Both the position numbers and the translations under genes were made by a program. The notes below the pieces were generated by a model that worked only from the letters and a program-made list of their open reading frames with translations, did no database searches and was not told the DNA's origin. From Lachnospiraceae bacterium (GTDB lineage Bacteria; Bacillota; Clostridia; Lachnospirales; Lachnospiraceae), in the NCBI GenBank assembly GCA_021202075.1, contig JAJQDT010000031.1, forward strand, positions 1 through 64,000: DNA of 64,000 nt, given 5' to 3'. Positions 24,149-32,889 of the stretch are shown piece by piece (the first letter of the stretch is position 1; every line of letters starts with the position of its first letter).

Positions 24149-24676
24149 TTATTTGTCATATCGCAGAAACGTATTTTCATGTTCGAGATGCCGGAACCGG
24201 TATCCCTGGGAGATCAGTGTATCGTTTTTCAGGGCGACCAGATTGATATCGGAATTCATAATGCTGGCAATCTGCTGGATGTCATATCCGCTTTCAATGT
24301 AATCAAGGATCTCTTCATCCGGCAGGGAGATCTGCGATGCGAAGATATTGGCTTCATATTCCATGCGGCTGACACTCATATCAAAGATGTTAAACTCCTG
24401 AAAGCCGCCTGTGGCTATGGCGGAATCCCTGTGAAGCTGATCATGACCGAGTTCATGGAGCAGCACGATAGTTTCAAGAACCGGATCCATGTTTTCTTTG
24501 ACGAAAATAAAACGGTTATTCAGAATTACCTTGTACGCACCTTTTTGGGATTTGAAAGCCCGGGGAGGCATAATAATAACACCCAGCGCGTCGGCAAGCT
24601 CTCTGGGATTCCGTGTCTGGTACTTTGCATATAATTGATTGGCAAGATCAACAATTTTTGTGGTTGGTATTCCCAT
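24149..24676 (-). CDS. ImmA/IrrE-family metallopeptidase
   Basis: This 175-residue protein carries the zinc signature HELGH in LLHELGHDQLHRDS and the downstream Glu in YEANIFASQISLPDEE, typical of ImmA/IrrE peptidases that cleave a partner repressor to relieve repression. It lies just downstream of an XRE-type regulator gene on the same strand, the usual partner and target. The length matches ImmA. The pair is found both on mobile elements and in stress circuits. Here it faces a Y-family polymerase, so control of that gene is an attractive inference. Confidence 0.88.
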   Translation of the reverse strand: MGIPTTKIVDLANQLYAKYQTRNPRELADALGVIIMPPRAFKSQKGAYKVILNNRFIFVKENMDPVLETIVLLHELGHDQLHRDSAIATGGFQEFNIFDMSVSRMEYEANIFASQISLPDEEILDYIESGYDIQQIASIMNSDINLVALKNDTLISQGYRFRHLEHENTFLRYDK

Positions 24677-24694
24677 CCGTATACAACTCCCCGG

Positions 24695-25132
24695 TTACTG
24701 CTTTTTGGGTGCATATTTTTGATTGTTCTTTTTGGCCATCCAGTAGGCGTCCTGGATGGCCTTCATCATTTCATCTTTATCTTCTTCTGATAATTCTCCT
24801 CCGGCAAAGCAGCCGGAAACTTCTTCAATTAACTTTTCTGCCTGCCGTTTTCCGCGGCTGCCGTATTGCGCCGCGGCCTCGGAAATGAAAACAGCTTCTT
24901 CCTGACTGTATTCCTGATTGTCTGCGGCCTCAGAACCGGCGATGAGCAGATCATTCACATCACAGGACAGAATCTCTGCCAGCTTCCGGTAAGTCTCACG
25001 ATATCTGGGGAAACTTTTTCCGGATTCATAGAATTGTATCGTCCGGGAAGTAACGCCGATTGCTTGAGCCAGCTCAATCTGCGACATCCTTTTTTCTTTC
25101 CTCAGCTGCCTTATCTTTTCTGCAAAATTCAT
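24695..25132 (-). CDS. XRE-family transcriptional regulator
   Basis: This 145-residue protein has an N-terminal helix-turn-helix (about 5-60, RQLRKEKRMSQIELAQAIGV and SRTIQFYESGKSFPR). The C-terminal half is helical and acidic with no known fold visible. It is first in the leftward operon with the ImmA-like peptidase. The 240-base divergent region upstream contains TTCG-type inverted repeats over the opposing promoter, so it likely represses itself and the polymerase operon. Confidence 0.88.
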   Translation of the reverse strand: MNFAEKIRQLRKEKRMSQIELAQAIGVTSRTIQFYESGKSFPRYRETYRKLAEILSCDVNDLLIAGSEAADNQEYSQEEAVFISEAAAQYGSRGKRQAEKLIEEVSGCFAGGELSEEDKDEMMKAIQDAYWMAKKNNQKYAPKKQ

Positions 25133-25166
25133 CCTCGTACCTCTTCATATGTAAAGACACCAAAAT

Positions 25167-25183
25167 GCGAAAATAAAATTCGC
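25167..25183. promoter_or_regulatory. Inverted repeat GCGAA-N7-TTCGC (operator candidate)
   Basis: The GCGAA and TTCGC arms lie between the XRE start and the polymerase promoter. Related ATTTCGCATT occurs again at about 25277-25286. Confidence 0.45.
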
Positions 25184-25200
25184 AAATAAACAAAAAATGC

Positions 25201-25245
25201 TTGACACCGGAAATTTAAATTCGTATAATACCAGGCAAATACGAA
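25201..25245 (+). promoter_or_regulatory. Promoter of the polymerase operon with overlapping operator
   Basis: TTGACA (25201-25206), 17 bases and TATAAT (25224-25229) form a consensus promoter. TTCGTAT (25221-25227) and ATACGAA (25239-25245) make an inverted repeat across the -10 box, an ideal position for repression by the divergent XRE protein. Confidence 0.75.
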
Positions 25246-25373
25246 AGCTAATTTCACAATGAAGTATAAAAGGAATTTCGCATTATGTCAAGCTTTTTAT
25301 GCACAGAGCCGGGCAGGGGAGAAGAGCGTCCCCCTGTCCGATTGAAAAAGTGCCATGATGGGAGGATGAACAG

Positions 25374-26735
25374 ATGGCTTCTGTGAAAGATAGAAACTAT
25401 ATAGCAATTGACCTGAAGTCGTTTTACGCTTCTGTTGAATGTGTGGAACGGGGACTTGACCCTTTTCAGGTGAACCTGGTAGTTGCAGATCCGACCAGGT
25501 CGGTTTCTACGATCTGTCTGGCTATTACGCCCGCAATGAAAAAGCTGGGTGTTAAGAACCGCTGCAGGATCCATGAGATTCCGCCGGATGTGAAGTATAT
25601 TACGGCAATGCCCAGGATGCAGCTGTATATTGACTATTCTGTCCGGATATACGGGATCTACCTCAGATATTTCAGCCCGGATGACATCCATGTGTATTCG
25701 ATAGACGAATGCTTCATTGACGTTTCCGACTATATGGACCTGTATGGCAAAACAGCAAGAGAGCTTGCGGTTCTGCTGATGAAGGAAGTGATGCGGGAGA
25801 CCGGGATATGCGCCACGGCAGGGATTGGCACGAATCTTTATCTGTGCAAGATCGCTATGGATATTGTGGCAAAGCATGTGGATGACCATATCGGTTTTCT
25901 GGATGAAATGGAGTACCGGGAAAAGATGTGGGGGCATCGGCCGCTGACAGACTTTTGGAGAATCGGCCCCGGGACTGCGAGGACATTAGGGCGTTATGGA
26001 ATTTTTACAATGGGCGATATCGCCCGCACCAGTTTAAAACAGCCGGAATGGCTGCAGAAATTGTTCGGGATAGATGCGGAGCTGCTGATTGACCATGCAT
26101 GGGGCTATGAACCATGCACGATGAAAGATATCAAAACATACGTGCCTGAGACGAACAGTCTGTCTTCCGGCCAGGTACTTATGCGGAATTATTCTTTTGA
26201 AGAAGCATGGGTGATTGTCCGGGAAATGACGGATCAGCTGATTCTTGATCTGGTGGATAAGGGCCTGGTGACAAATTCCGTCTCGCTTTATATCAGTTAT
26301 GACCATCGGTCCGGAGTCCCTTCCGGCGGGAAAGGAACAGGGCTGAATTCCTTCACGAACAGTACCTCACTGCTCCTCGCGACAGTAGAAGCTCTGTATA
26401 AGGAAATCACTGACCGGTATACCGGTATCCGTAGAATCAATGTCTGCTTCGGCAGGCTGCGGCCGGAAGAATTTGAACAGCTTGATCTGTTTACAGACGA
26501 TGCTGTGAATCCGCATTGCGAATCCATGCTGTTGGACGCGCCATTGTGCGAAGCACCGTCCGGAATGGCGTGGGTTTCCCGCCGGGAAGCGAGAATCCGT
26601 GAAAAAAATATACAGAACGCGATTCTGGAAATCCGGCGCCGGTATGGAGCCAATGCAATTATGCGGGGATGCAATCTGCTGAAGTGTTCCAATTACAGAG
26701 AGCGAAACATGCAGATAGGCGGCCATCGTGCATGA
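25374..26735 (+). CDS. Y-family DNA polymerase (UmuC/DinB-like)
   Basis: This 453-residue translesion polymerase shows the first catalytic Asp in YIAIDLKSFYASVECVERG, the steric-gate Phe/Tyr pair in the same motif, and the second acidic pair in VYSIDECFIDVSDY. Helix-hairpin-helix and little-finger domains follow, with the usual tail INVCFGRLRPEEFEQLDLFT. Residues of about 379-405 (PHCESMLLDAPLCEAPSGMA and on) are encoded by a palindromic element read in frame between the little finger and the conserved C-terminal NAILEIRRRYGANAIM. A GGGAGGAT site precedes the ATG. An SOS-type role is inferred, and no LexA box was recognised. Confidence 0.9.
   Translation: MASVKDRNYIAIDLKSFYASVECVERGLDPFQVNLVVADPTRSVSTICLAITPAMKKLGVKNRCRIHEIPPDVKYITAMPRMQLYIDYSVRIYGIYLRYFSPDDIHVYSIDECFIDVSDYMDLYGKTARELAVLLMKEVMRETGICATAGIGTNLYLCKIAMDIVAKHVDDHIGFLDEMEYREKMWGHRPLTDFWRIGPGTARTLGRYGIFTMGDIARTSLKQPEWLQKLFGIDAELLIDHAWGYEPCTMKDIKTYVPETNSLSSGQVLMRNYSFEEAWVIVREMTDQLILDLVDKGLVTNSVSLYISYDHRSGVPSGGKGTGLNSFTNSTSLLLATVEALYKEITDRYTGIRRINVCFGRLRPEEFEQLDLFTDDAVNPHCESMLLDAPLCEAPSGMAWVSRREARIREKNIQNAILEIRRRYGANAIMRGCNLLKCSNYRERNMQIGGHRA
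26509..26580 (-). repeat. Double-hairpin element inside the Y-family polymerase gene
   Basis: On the minus strand CCACGCCATTCC, GGACG, GTGC-TTC-GCAC and AATGGCG form the first hairpin (26539-26570), matching the family's CGCCAT-bulge-ATGGCG plan. The second hairpin is degenerate (GCAT/ATGC around 26515-26530). The host frame is kept through the insertion. Confidence 0.6.
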
Positions 26736-26748
26736 TGGGAGCATGGTT

Positions 26749-26958
26749 ATGGAAGCGGAAAGAAATAATAACGGGAAAGATCGTAAGAGCGACTATGAAG
26801 ATATTTTGCATTGCGACAGACCGGTTTCGTATAAAAGAAATCCGATGCAAAGATCGCATCGCGCAAAACAGTTTGCTACTTTTGACGCGTTGAAGGGATA
26901 CAAAGAGGCAGTACAGGCGCAGGAACGCCTGTATGAGTCACATAGAGAAGACAGCTGA
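26749..26958 (+). CDS. YolD-like family protein
   Basis: This small hydrophilic protein of about 69 residues contains DRPVSYKRNPMQRSHRAKQF and TFDALKGYKEAV, matching the YolD-like family that commonly lies next to Y-family polymerases (UvrX/YolD pairs). The ATG at 26749 has GGGAG eight bases upstream. ATGs at 26728 and 26743 are alternatives, the first overlapping the polymerase stop. It is cotranscribed with the polymerase and followed by a terminator. Confidence 0.8.
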   Translation: MEAERNNNGKDRKSDYEDILHCDRPVSYKRNPMQRSHRAKQFATFDALKGYKEAVQAQERLYESHREDS

Positions 26959-26971
26959 CATTTTCCATTTT

Positions 26972-27006
26972 AAAAAGCCTGATTTGCTTGCGCAGCCAGG
27001 CTTTTT
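26972..27006 (+). terminator. Intrinsic terminator of the polymerase operon
   Basis: AAAAAGCCTG (26972-26981) pairs perfectly with CAGGCTTTTT (26997-27006). Confidence 0.8.
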
Positions 27007-27135
27007 ATAGTAAACTTACCATAAACATAGTAAGATTTTGTAATTTGTAATTATTCCGGACAGGACTTTGCACTTGCTGCGAAGCCCGTATGAAATGCAT
27101 ATTTAGCAAGATTTTTTGCCTGAGGAAGAGGAACC

Positions 27136-30100
27136 ATGGAGTGGAAGGATAAATTTTCGAGTCTCACGCTTCGGGCGGGACTTGAACTTTATGAGAATGG
27201 TAAGGTTAGTTGCCTGACACGCACAGAGAAAAGAATTGAAGCGCGTGTTGACGACGGCCATTTCTGTCATGTAAAGATCGGTTTGAACAGAGACCGCATC
27301 ACATCGCTGTCTTGCGACTGCAGCGCTGCGAAATCGCAGGTGTGGTGTAAACATGTGGCGGCGGTTCTTTATGCTGTGGAGCATTCGAGGGAGGGGTGGT
27401 CGTTAGAGGAAGATGGGGGAGCCTCTGCGGAAGGCGAAAGCCCGTATTTTCAGACTGACCGGCTGCGGGAGTCTCTGGATATGTCGGATTTTCTGATGGA
27501 TCGCGGAGAATTTCTGATTGAGGATGGAAAGATTATGCTTCAGTCGGTCCGCACGGAGTATACCTGTCTGGGTCAGGAGATGATTGGCATCGCGACCGGG
27601 TCTGTGAAAGAGGGAGGGGATACCCATCAGGTGCAGCTTGTGTTCGGACCTGACAGGGTGCTGCAGAGGAAATGCGACTGCCCGGAATGTTCACGCCATT
27701 ATTTTTATGCGAATCGGAGCTCGGAAAGAAGCTGTGAGCATCTGGCGGCTCTTTTTCAGCTCCTCGAGAAGTACCTGGAAGGAAAAGAGATCGGAGATGC
27801 GACGGACCGGTCCGGGGATAAACTGATTGCTTCTTTTCGGGAGCGGAAGGCGTCTCACCGCCGGAATGAGAATAATATGCAGGTGAGTTATCTGGAGCTG
27901 GAACCTCGATTGCTGCAAAAGGAAGGGGAGCTTTATGCGGATTTCCGCATCCTGGTGCAGGGCGGGAAGGGCTTTTCCATCAAGGCGTTGTCAAGGTTTC
28001 TTTCTCTTGTGGATGGGAGCCAGGAAGCGCGTTATGGAGCTTCTACCTGTATCAATCACAATATCCGGAATTTCACACCGAAGGCTCGGGAGTATATTGC
28101 TTTTATCAGGGATATCGCCGAGGAAGAAACCGGATATACAGGCGATCCTGACAGGCGCGCCGATGCAGGAACCGATGATGAAAGGCTGAAAGAACTGTGG
28201 AGAGCCGGGGAGCTGCCTTATTCCTCCTGGCACTATCTGCAATACGAGGCGCAGCAGCAGACGAATGAGATCGGACAACAGATTCGCCTCGACGGCAAAC
28301 GGATGGATGATTTTTATGAGCTGGCCGGAGCCTCTCCGCTGCCGTATGAGTACCGGGAAAATGGGTTTAAAAAGAAAAAAATTCTGACCTGCAGGGAACA
28401 TAACCCTCAGGTTACCATGCGAATTGACAGCATCGGGGACAGACCGGGGATCTTTATGGGGATTGAGGCGTCGGCTGATCTGCCCTGCATGATTCATGGA
28501 AAGAGCGGATATTATTATATTGAAGGGACGCATCTGAACCGGATGGGTTCGGAGTATATAAAAGCAATTGATCCTCTGCTCGCTCTTTCCGGCAGGGATG
28601 GAACGGCCAGCTTCCGCGTAGGCCGCCATCAGCTGCAGACATTTTATTATACGGTGCTTCCCATGCTTGCAGAGTATCTGAACATAGAACAGACAGATGA
28701 AGAGGTGATCAGCCGGCATCTTCTGCCGGAGGCGCGCTTTGTTTTTTTCCTGGACACGGAAAAAGGCAAAACCTCCTGTCGGGCGAGAGCTGTCTATGGA
28801 GAAAATGAATTTACCCTGATGGATGCTCTGTCAGAGGAAAGCAGGGAATCGTTCCGCGATACGTTTTCTGAGAGAGAAGTGCTTGAAGTTGTGCGCGATT
28901 ATTTCTCAATTGCGGACCGCTCGGCGGATGAATTTCTGTGCGGGGAAGAGGAGGGAGCGCTGTACCGGCTTCTCCTGGATGGGGTCACGGAGCTGATGAA
29001 GTACGGTGAGGTGCAGTGCTCGGAAGAGTTCCGCAAGCTGCGCCTGATCCGCCATTCCAAACTCAACGTCGCTGTTTCGCTGCGCAGCGGGCTTCTGGAT
29101 CTGGATATTGCCTCAGACACGCTTTCTCCGGAAGAGCTTCTGGACGTACTGGCCAGCTATCGGAGGAAAAAGAGGTTCCATCGCCTGAAAAACGGGGATT
29201 TCCTGTCTCTCGAATCGGATGTCTATGCCATGTTGGACGATCTGTTTGAGACGCTGCACATCAGCCCCAAAGAGTTCGTGAGTGGGAATATGCATATCCC
29301 TGCGTACCGTGCGCTGTATCTGGACCGGATGCTCGAAGGGCAGGAAAATGTTTATATGGAACGGGATACGCGCTTCAAGCAGCTGATCCGTGATTTTGGC
29401 ACGGTGCAGGACGCGGATTATGAGGTCCCGGCGGCACTGCAGCCGATTCTGCGCGGGTATCAGAAAACGGGCTACCGCTGGCTTCGGACGCTGCAGGCCG
29501 GGCATTTCGGCGGTATTCTCGCTGACGAAATGGGCCTTGGCAAGACCCTGCAGGTGATTGCGGTGCTGCTGGCAAATAAAAATGAGCGGGACAAAAACAC
29601 AACTAAGGACACAGGTAAGGGCACAGCTGAGAACAAAGCCGCGGCAGAGAATCATCCTTCGCCGGAACAAAATTTATTGTGCGCGGGAAATCCGGTCCGC
29701 CCATCCCTCATCGTCTGCCCGGCGTCTCTGGTATATAACTGGGGAGAGGAATTTTCACACTATGCGCCATCCCTTTCCGTCTGCTATGTGACAGGCACGC
29801 AGGCGGAGCGGCACAAAAAAATTCATACCGCGTCCATGTGGGATGTGCTGATTACCTCGTATGATTTGCTGAAGCGGGATATTGACGTGTATGAAGACAT
29901 TGAATTTGCCTTTGAAGTGATCGATGAAGCGCAGTACATCAAGAACCATGAGACAGCGGCGGCGAAAGCCGTGAAGCTGATCTGTGCCGGGACACGGTAT
30001 GCGCTGACCGGAACGCCGATTGAGAACCGGCTGTCCGAGCTCTGGAGCATCTTTGATTTTCTGATGCCCGGATTTCTTTTCTCATACAAAGAATTCCGGA

Positions 30101-30939
30101 CAAACTACGAAACCAGTATCATGAAGGAACAGGATGAGGAAGCAGCGAAGCGGCTTGGGCGCCTCGTTTCGCCGTTTATTCTGCGGCGTCTGAAGAAGGA
30201 TGTACTGAAGGACCTGCCGGATAAGATGGAGGAGACAAGATATGCCCGGTTTGAGGAAGAACAGCAAACGCTTTACGACGCACAGGTCGTACATATGAGG
30301 CAGACCATTGCGCAGCAGAATCCCTCCGAATTCCAGAAAAATAAGCTGGAGATATTAAAGGAGCTTACTCGGCTCCGCCAGATTTGCTGCGATCCGGCGC
30401 TGATTTTTGACCAGTACAGCGGTGGGTCGGCGAAGCTGGAAGCCTGCCTTGACCTGATAGAAAGCGCGATAGAAGGCGGGCATAGAATGCTGCTGTTTTC
30501 CCAGTTTACGTCCATGCTGGAGCGGATCCGAACGAAGCTGGATGAGCGCGGCGTCGCCTACTATGAGATCACAGGCAGCACACCGAAGGAAAAGCGCCTC
30601 GCGCTCGTGCGGCAGTTTAATCATGATGAGACCCCGGTATTCCTGATTTCGCTCAAAGCCGGAGGCACCGGATTAAACCTGACCGGAGCGGATATCGTCA
30701 TCCATTATGATCCATGGTGGAATGTAGCCGTGCAGAATCAGGCAACGGACCGCGCGCACCGCATCGGGCAGGAAAAAGTCGTGACCGTCTTCAAGCTGAT
30801 TGTGAAGGGCACCATCGAAGAGAAGATTCAAAAGCTTCAGGAGAGCAAACAGAATCTGGCCGATCAGATCATTGGCCAGGGAGAGGGCGGCAGCCTTACT
30901 TCCATGTCCCAGGAAGAACTGCTGGAACTGCTGGGGTAA
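27136..30939 (+). CDS. SNF2-family helicase with SWIM zinc finger
   Basis: This 1267-residue DNA-dependent ATPase has an N-terminal SWIM finger (SCDCSAAKSQVWCKHVAA, about 57-75). A second CxC/CxH cluster (CDCPECSRHYFYANRSSERS then CEHLAA, about 179-207) follows. After a long middle region comes the Swi2/Snf2 core: Walker A in ILADEMGLGKTLQVIAVL (about 793), DEAQ, and the C-terminal lobe with SLKAGGTGLNLTGADIVIHY and ATDRAHRIGQ. Between motifs I and Ia there is a polar insert of about 45 residues. Family members of this architecture are common in Firmicutes, with a role in DNA remodelling or transcription. It seems monocistronic. Confidence 0.92.
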   Translation: MEWKDKFSSLTLRAGLELYENGKVSCLTRTEKRIEARVDDGHFCHVKIGLNRDRITSLSCDCSAAKSQVWCKHVAAVLYAVEHSREGWSLEEDGGASAEGESPYFQTDRLRESLDMSDFLMDRGEFLIEDGKIMLQSVRTEYTCLGQEMIGIATGSVKEGGDTHQVQLVFGPDRVLQRKCDCPECSRHYFYANRSSERSCEHLAALFQLLEKYLEGKEIGDATDRSGDKLIASFRERKASHRRNENNMQVSYLELEPRLLQKEGELYADFRILVQGGKGFSIKALSRFLSLVDGSQEARYGASTCINHNIRNFTPKAREYIAFIRDIAEEETGYTGDPDRRADAGTDDERLKELWRAGELPYSSWHYLQYEAQQQTNEIGQQIRLDGKRMDDFYELAGASPLPYEYRENGFKKKKILTCREHNPQVTMRIDSIGDRPGIFMGIEASADLPCMIHGKSGYYYIEGTHLNRMGSEYIKAIDPLLALSGRDGTASFRVGRHQLQTFYYTVLPMLAEYLNIEQTDEEVISRHLLPEARFVFFLDTEKGKTSCRARAVYGENEFTLMDALSEESRESFRDTFSEREVLEVVRDYFSIADRSADEFLCGEEEGALYRLLLDGVTELMKYGEVQCSEEFRKLRLIRHSKLNVAVSLRSGLLDLDIASDTLSPEELLDVLASYRRKKRFHRLKNGDFLSLESDVYAMLDDLFETLHISPKEFVSGNMHIPAYRALYLDRMLEGQENVYMERDTRFKQLIRDFGTVQDADYEVPAALQPILRGYQKTGYRWLRTLQAGHFGGILADEMGLGKTLQVIAVLLANKNERDKNTTKDTGKGTAENKAAAENHPSPEQNLLCAGNPVRPSLIVCPASLVYNWGEEFSHYAPSLSVCYVTGTQAERHKKIHTASMWDVLITSYDLLKRDIDVYEDIEFAFEVIDEAQYIKNHETAAAKAVKLICAGTRYALTGTPIENRLSELWSIFDFLMPGFLFSYKEFRTNYETSIMKEQDEEAAKRLGRLVSPFILRRLKKDVLKDLPDKMEETRYARFEEEQQTLYDAQVVHMRQTIAQQNPSEFQKNKLEILKELTRLRQICCDPALIFDQYSGGSAKLEACLDLIESAIEGGHRMLLFSQFTSMLERIRTKLDERGVAYYEITGSTPKEKRLALVRQFNHDETPVFLISLKAGGTGLNLTGADIVIHYDPWWNVAVQNQATDRAHRIGQEKVVTVFKLIVKGTIEEKIQKLQESKQNLADQIIGQGEGGSLTSMSQEELLELLG

Positions 30940-30959
30940 TAAAAATTCAGAATTTCCTC

Positions 30960-30989
30960 TTTACAACTCCCCGGTGAATGTTTTACAAT
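30960..30989 (+). promoter_or_regulatory. Promoter of the small coiled-coil gene
   Basis: TTTACA (30960-30965) and TACAAT (30984-30989) are spaced by 18 bases, 35 bases before the start codon. Confidence 0.5.
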
Positions 30990-31024
30990 GGGGAAAATAA
31001 ATATCCACAAGGAGGAATTACACT

Positions 31025-31288
31025 ATGGCAGAAAAGAGAATCAGACGCAGTAAGAAGGATATTATTCTGGATAATATCGCGAAGCTGGATGAAAAGATCG
31101 GCACTTATGAGCAGAAGATTCAGGATCTGGAGGCGGACAAGCAGGAGCTGCAGGGCGAACTGGAAGCACTGGAGGCTGCTGCCAATGAAGCCAAAAAGAA
31201 AGAAGAAGAGGAAGCCGTTCTGAAGCTGATTCGTGAGAAAGGCATTACGGCAGACGATATTAAGAAAATGCTGGAAAAAACGGAGTAA
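31025..31288 (+). CDS. Small coiled-coil protein
   Basis: This 87-residue protein has a strong AAGGAGGA ribosome site. Residues 15-65 form an uninterrupted charged coiled coil (KLDEKIGTYEQKIQDLEADK then QELQGELEALEAAANEAKKK). The C-terminal IREKGITADDIKKMLEK resembles a short helical tip. There is no membrane segment. Similar short proteins occur in many clostridia, but the function is unknown. Confidence 0.75.
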   Translation: MAEKRIRRSKKDIILDNIAKLDEKIGTYEQKIQDLEADKQELQGELEALEAAANEAKKKEEEEAVLKLIREKGITADDIKKMLEKTE

Positions 31289-31548
31289 GATGCCTGGTTC
31301 TGGCAGATCGTATTGGAATAGCTTGTGCATAATATGCAGAATGCACATGGAATTACGATACGGGTACACTGGTTTCGTATCACACGATTTTGCAGCTGTA
31401 TAATTCCCGAAAAGATGGTCATAGACTGGCCATCTTTTTTTGCACACGGGAAAATATATATGCAGTCTGCATTGCATTTTCATCCAAAACCGGTTGCAAA
31501 TCAAATGTATACTGTGTTAATATGGTGGAAGACTATACAGGGGGAACA

Positions 31549-31670
31549 GCTGCGCGGGAATGGACTGCACATGGATACCGTGAGGCGGACGGCTGCGTGG
31601 GAATGGACTGCGCATGGATACCGGAAAACGGATGGTTGCGCGGAAACGGACTGTGCGTGGCTCCGGGATG
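31549..31670 (+). repeat. 43-bp minisatellite, about 2.8 copies
   Basis: Units at 31549-31591, 31592-31634 and 31635-31670 share GCTGCGxGGGAATGGACTGC and CATGGATACCG. Because 43 is not a multiple of three, no frame encodes a constant peptide in all copies. Open frames crossing it are likely fortuitous. No gene was found in 31289-31850. Confidence 0.8.
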
Positions 31671-31693
31671 GCTGTTTCGGGTTGGAATTCATT

Positions 31694-31781
31694 AGGAACT
31701 GTTAAGAATTGACTTTGCAGACAACGCAGCATAGAAAGATTTAGACAAGTCAGATGTAAAGATTAATTCTTAACAGCTCCT
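31694..31781. repeat. Inverted repeat around 54 bases, part of a dispersed AACAGTTCCT family
   Basis: AGGAACTGTTAAGAATT (31694-31710) and AATTCTTAACAGCTCCT (31765-31781) are inverted copies with one mismatch. The arm resembles TTATTTCGTAACAGTTCCT at 55978 and 56744. Confidence 0.7.
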
Positions 31782-31850
31782 TAGATTAGCGGAAGATACA
31801 TGCGGGGGCGCGGGGGGGGGAGTGCTTCCGGATATGAAAGGGGTTTTGGT

Positions 31851-32858
31851 ATGCCGGCTTCGGATGTTGGGATTGATCTGGGCACAGCCAGTATTCTGGT
31901 CTATGTCAGGGGAAAAGGTGTTGTTTTAAAGGAACCATCGGTCGTGGCGTATGACCGCGATACGAATAAAATCAAGGCGATCGGTGAGGAAGCGCGGCTG
32001 ATGCTTGGCCGGACGCCCGGAAATATTATTGCGGTCCGCCCGATGCGCAAGGGTGTGATTTCGGATTACACTGTGACGGAGCAGATGCTCAAATATTTTA
32101 TCCAGAAGGCGATCGGAAAGATGTCGTTTCGGAAGCCGCGGGTGAGCATCTGTGTGCCGAGCAGCGTGACAGAGGTGGAGAAAAAGGCCGTGGAGGACGC
32201 GACCTACCAGGCGGGTGCGCGCGAGGTGCATATTATTGAGGAGCCGGTCGCGGCGGCCATCGGGGCGGGGATTGACATCTCGCGCCCGTGTGGGAATATG
32301 ATTGTGGACATCGGGGGCGGCACCTGCGATGTGGCGGTGATTTCGCTGGACGGGATTGTCGTCAGCACCTCGATCAAAGTGGCGGGGGATGATTTTGACG
32401 AGGCGATTGTCAAATATGTCCGGAAAAAGTACAGCCTGATGATCGGGGAACAGACGGCGGAGGAGATCAAGATTACGATTGGAACGGCGTTCGAGAAGCC
32501 GGAGCCGAAGGTGATGGAGGTCAAGGGGCGCGATCTGGTGACCGGCCTGCCGAAGACCATCCGAGTGACCTCGGAGGATACGCGCGACGCGCTCAAAGAG
32601 GTGACCGGGCAGATTGTCGACGCGGTGCACAGTGTGCTGGAGCGCACGCCGCCGGAGCTGGCGGCGGATGTTGTGGACCGAGGCATTGTGATGACCGGCG
32701 GAGGTTCCCTGCTTTCCGGCCTGGAGGAGCTGATTGAGGCGCGAACCGGCATTAATACGATGGTCGCTGAGGATCCGATGACGGCGGTCGCGGTCGGCAC
32801 GGGGCGGTTTGTGGAGCTGACAGCGGCGAACAATACGAAGCCGATGGAGAGTAAGTAA
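31851..32858 (+). CDS. mreB: Rod-shape determining protein MreB/Mbl
   Basis: This 335-residue actin-like ATPase organises cell-wall synthesis along the inner membrane. It shows phosphate-1 (VGIDLGTASILVYVRG), phosphate-2 (MIVDIGGGTCDVAVISLDG), the adenosine motif (VMTGGGSLLSGLEEL) and the MreB-typical IIEEPVAAAIGAGIDI. The ATG at 31851 follows AAAGGGG at seven bases. The frame extends upstream through a run of nine Gs but without a good start. No mreC/mreD follows, so it may be an extra paralogue (Mbl/MreBH type) rather than the operon copy. Confidence 0.92.
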   Translation: MPASDVGIDLGTASILVYVRGKGVVLKEPSVVAYDRDTNKIKAIGEEARLMLGRTPGNIIAVRPMRKGVISDYTVTEQMLKYFIQKAIGKMSFRKPRVSICVPSSVTEVEKKAVEDATYQAGAREVHIIEEPVAAAIGAGIDISRPCGNMIVDIGGGTCDVAVISLDGIVVSTSIKVAGDDFDEAIVKYVRKKYSLMIGEQTAEEIKITIGTAFEKPEPKVMEVKGRDLVTGLPKTIRVTSEDTRDALKEVTGQIVDAVHSVLERTPPELAADVVDRGIVMTGGGSLLSGLEELIEARTGINTMVAEDPMTAVAVGTGRFVELTAANNTKPMESK

Positions 32859-32889
32859 TAGACTAAGTAAGAGATCGTGACGGAGTTTT

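Noticed and set aside
31325-31705. Two overlapping frames of about 100-125 codons over the minisatellite
   Set aside because: The 43-bp unit changes frame each time, and the peptides are low-complexity without homology signals.
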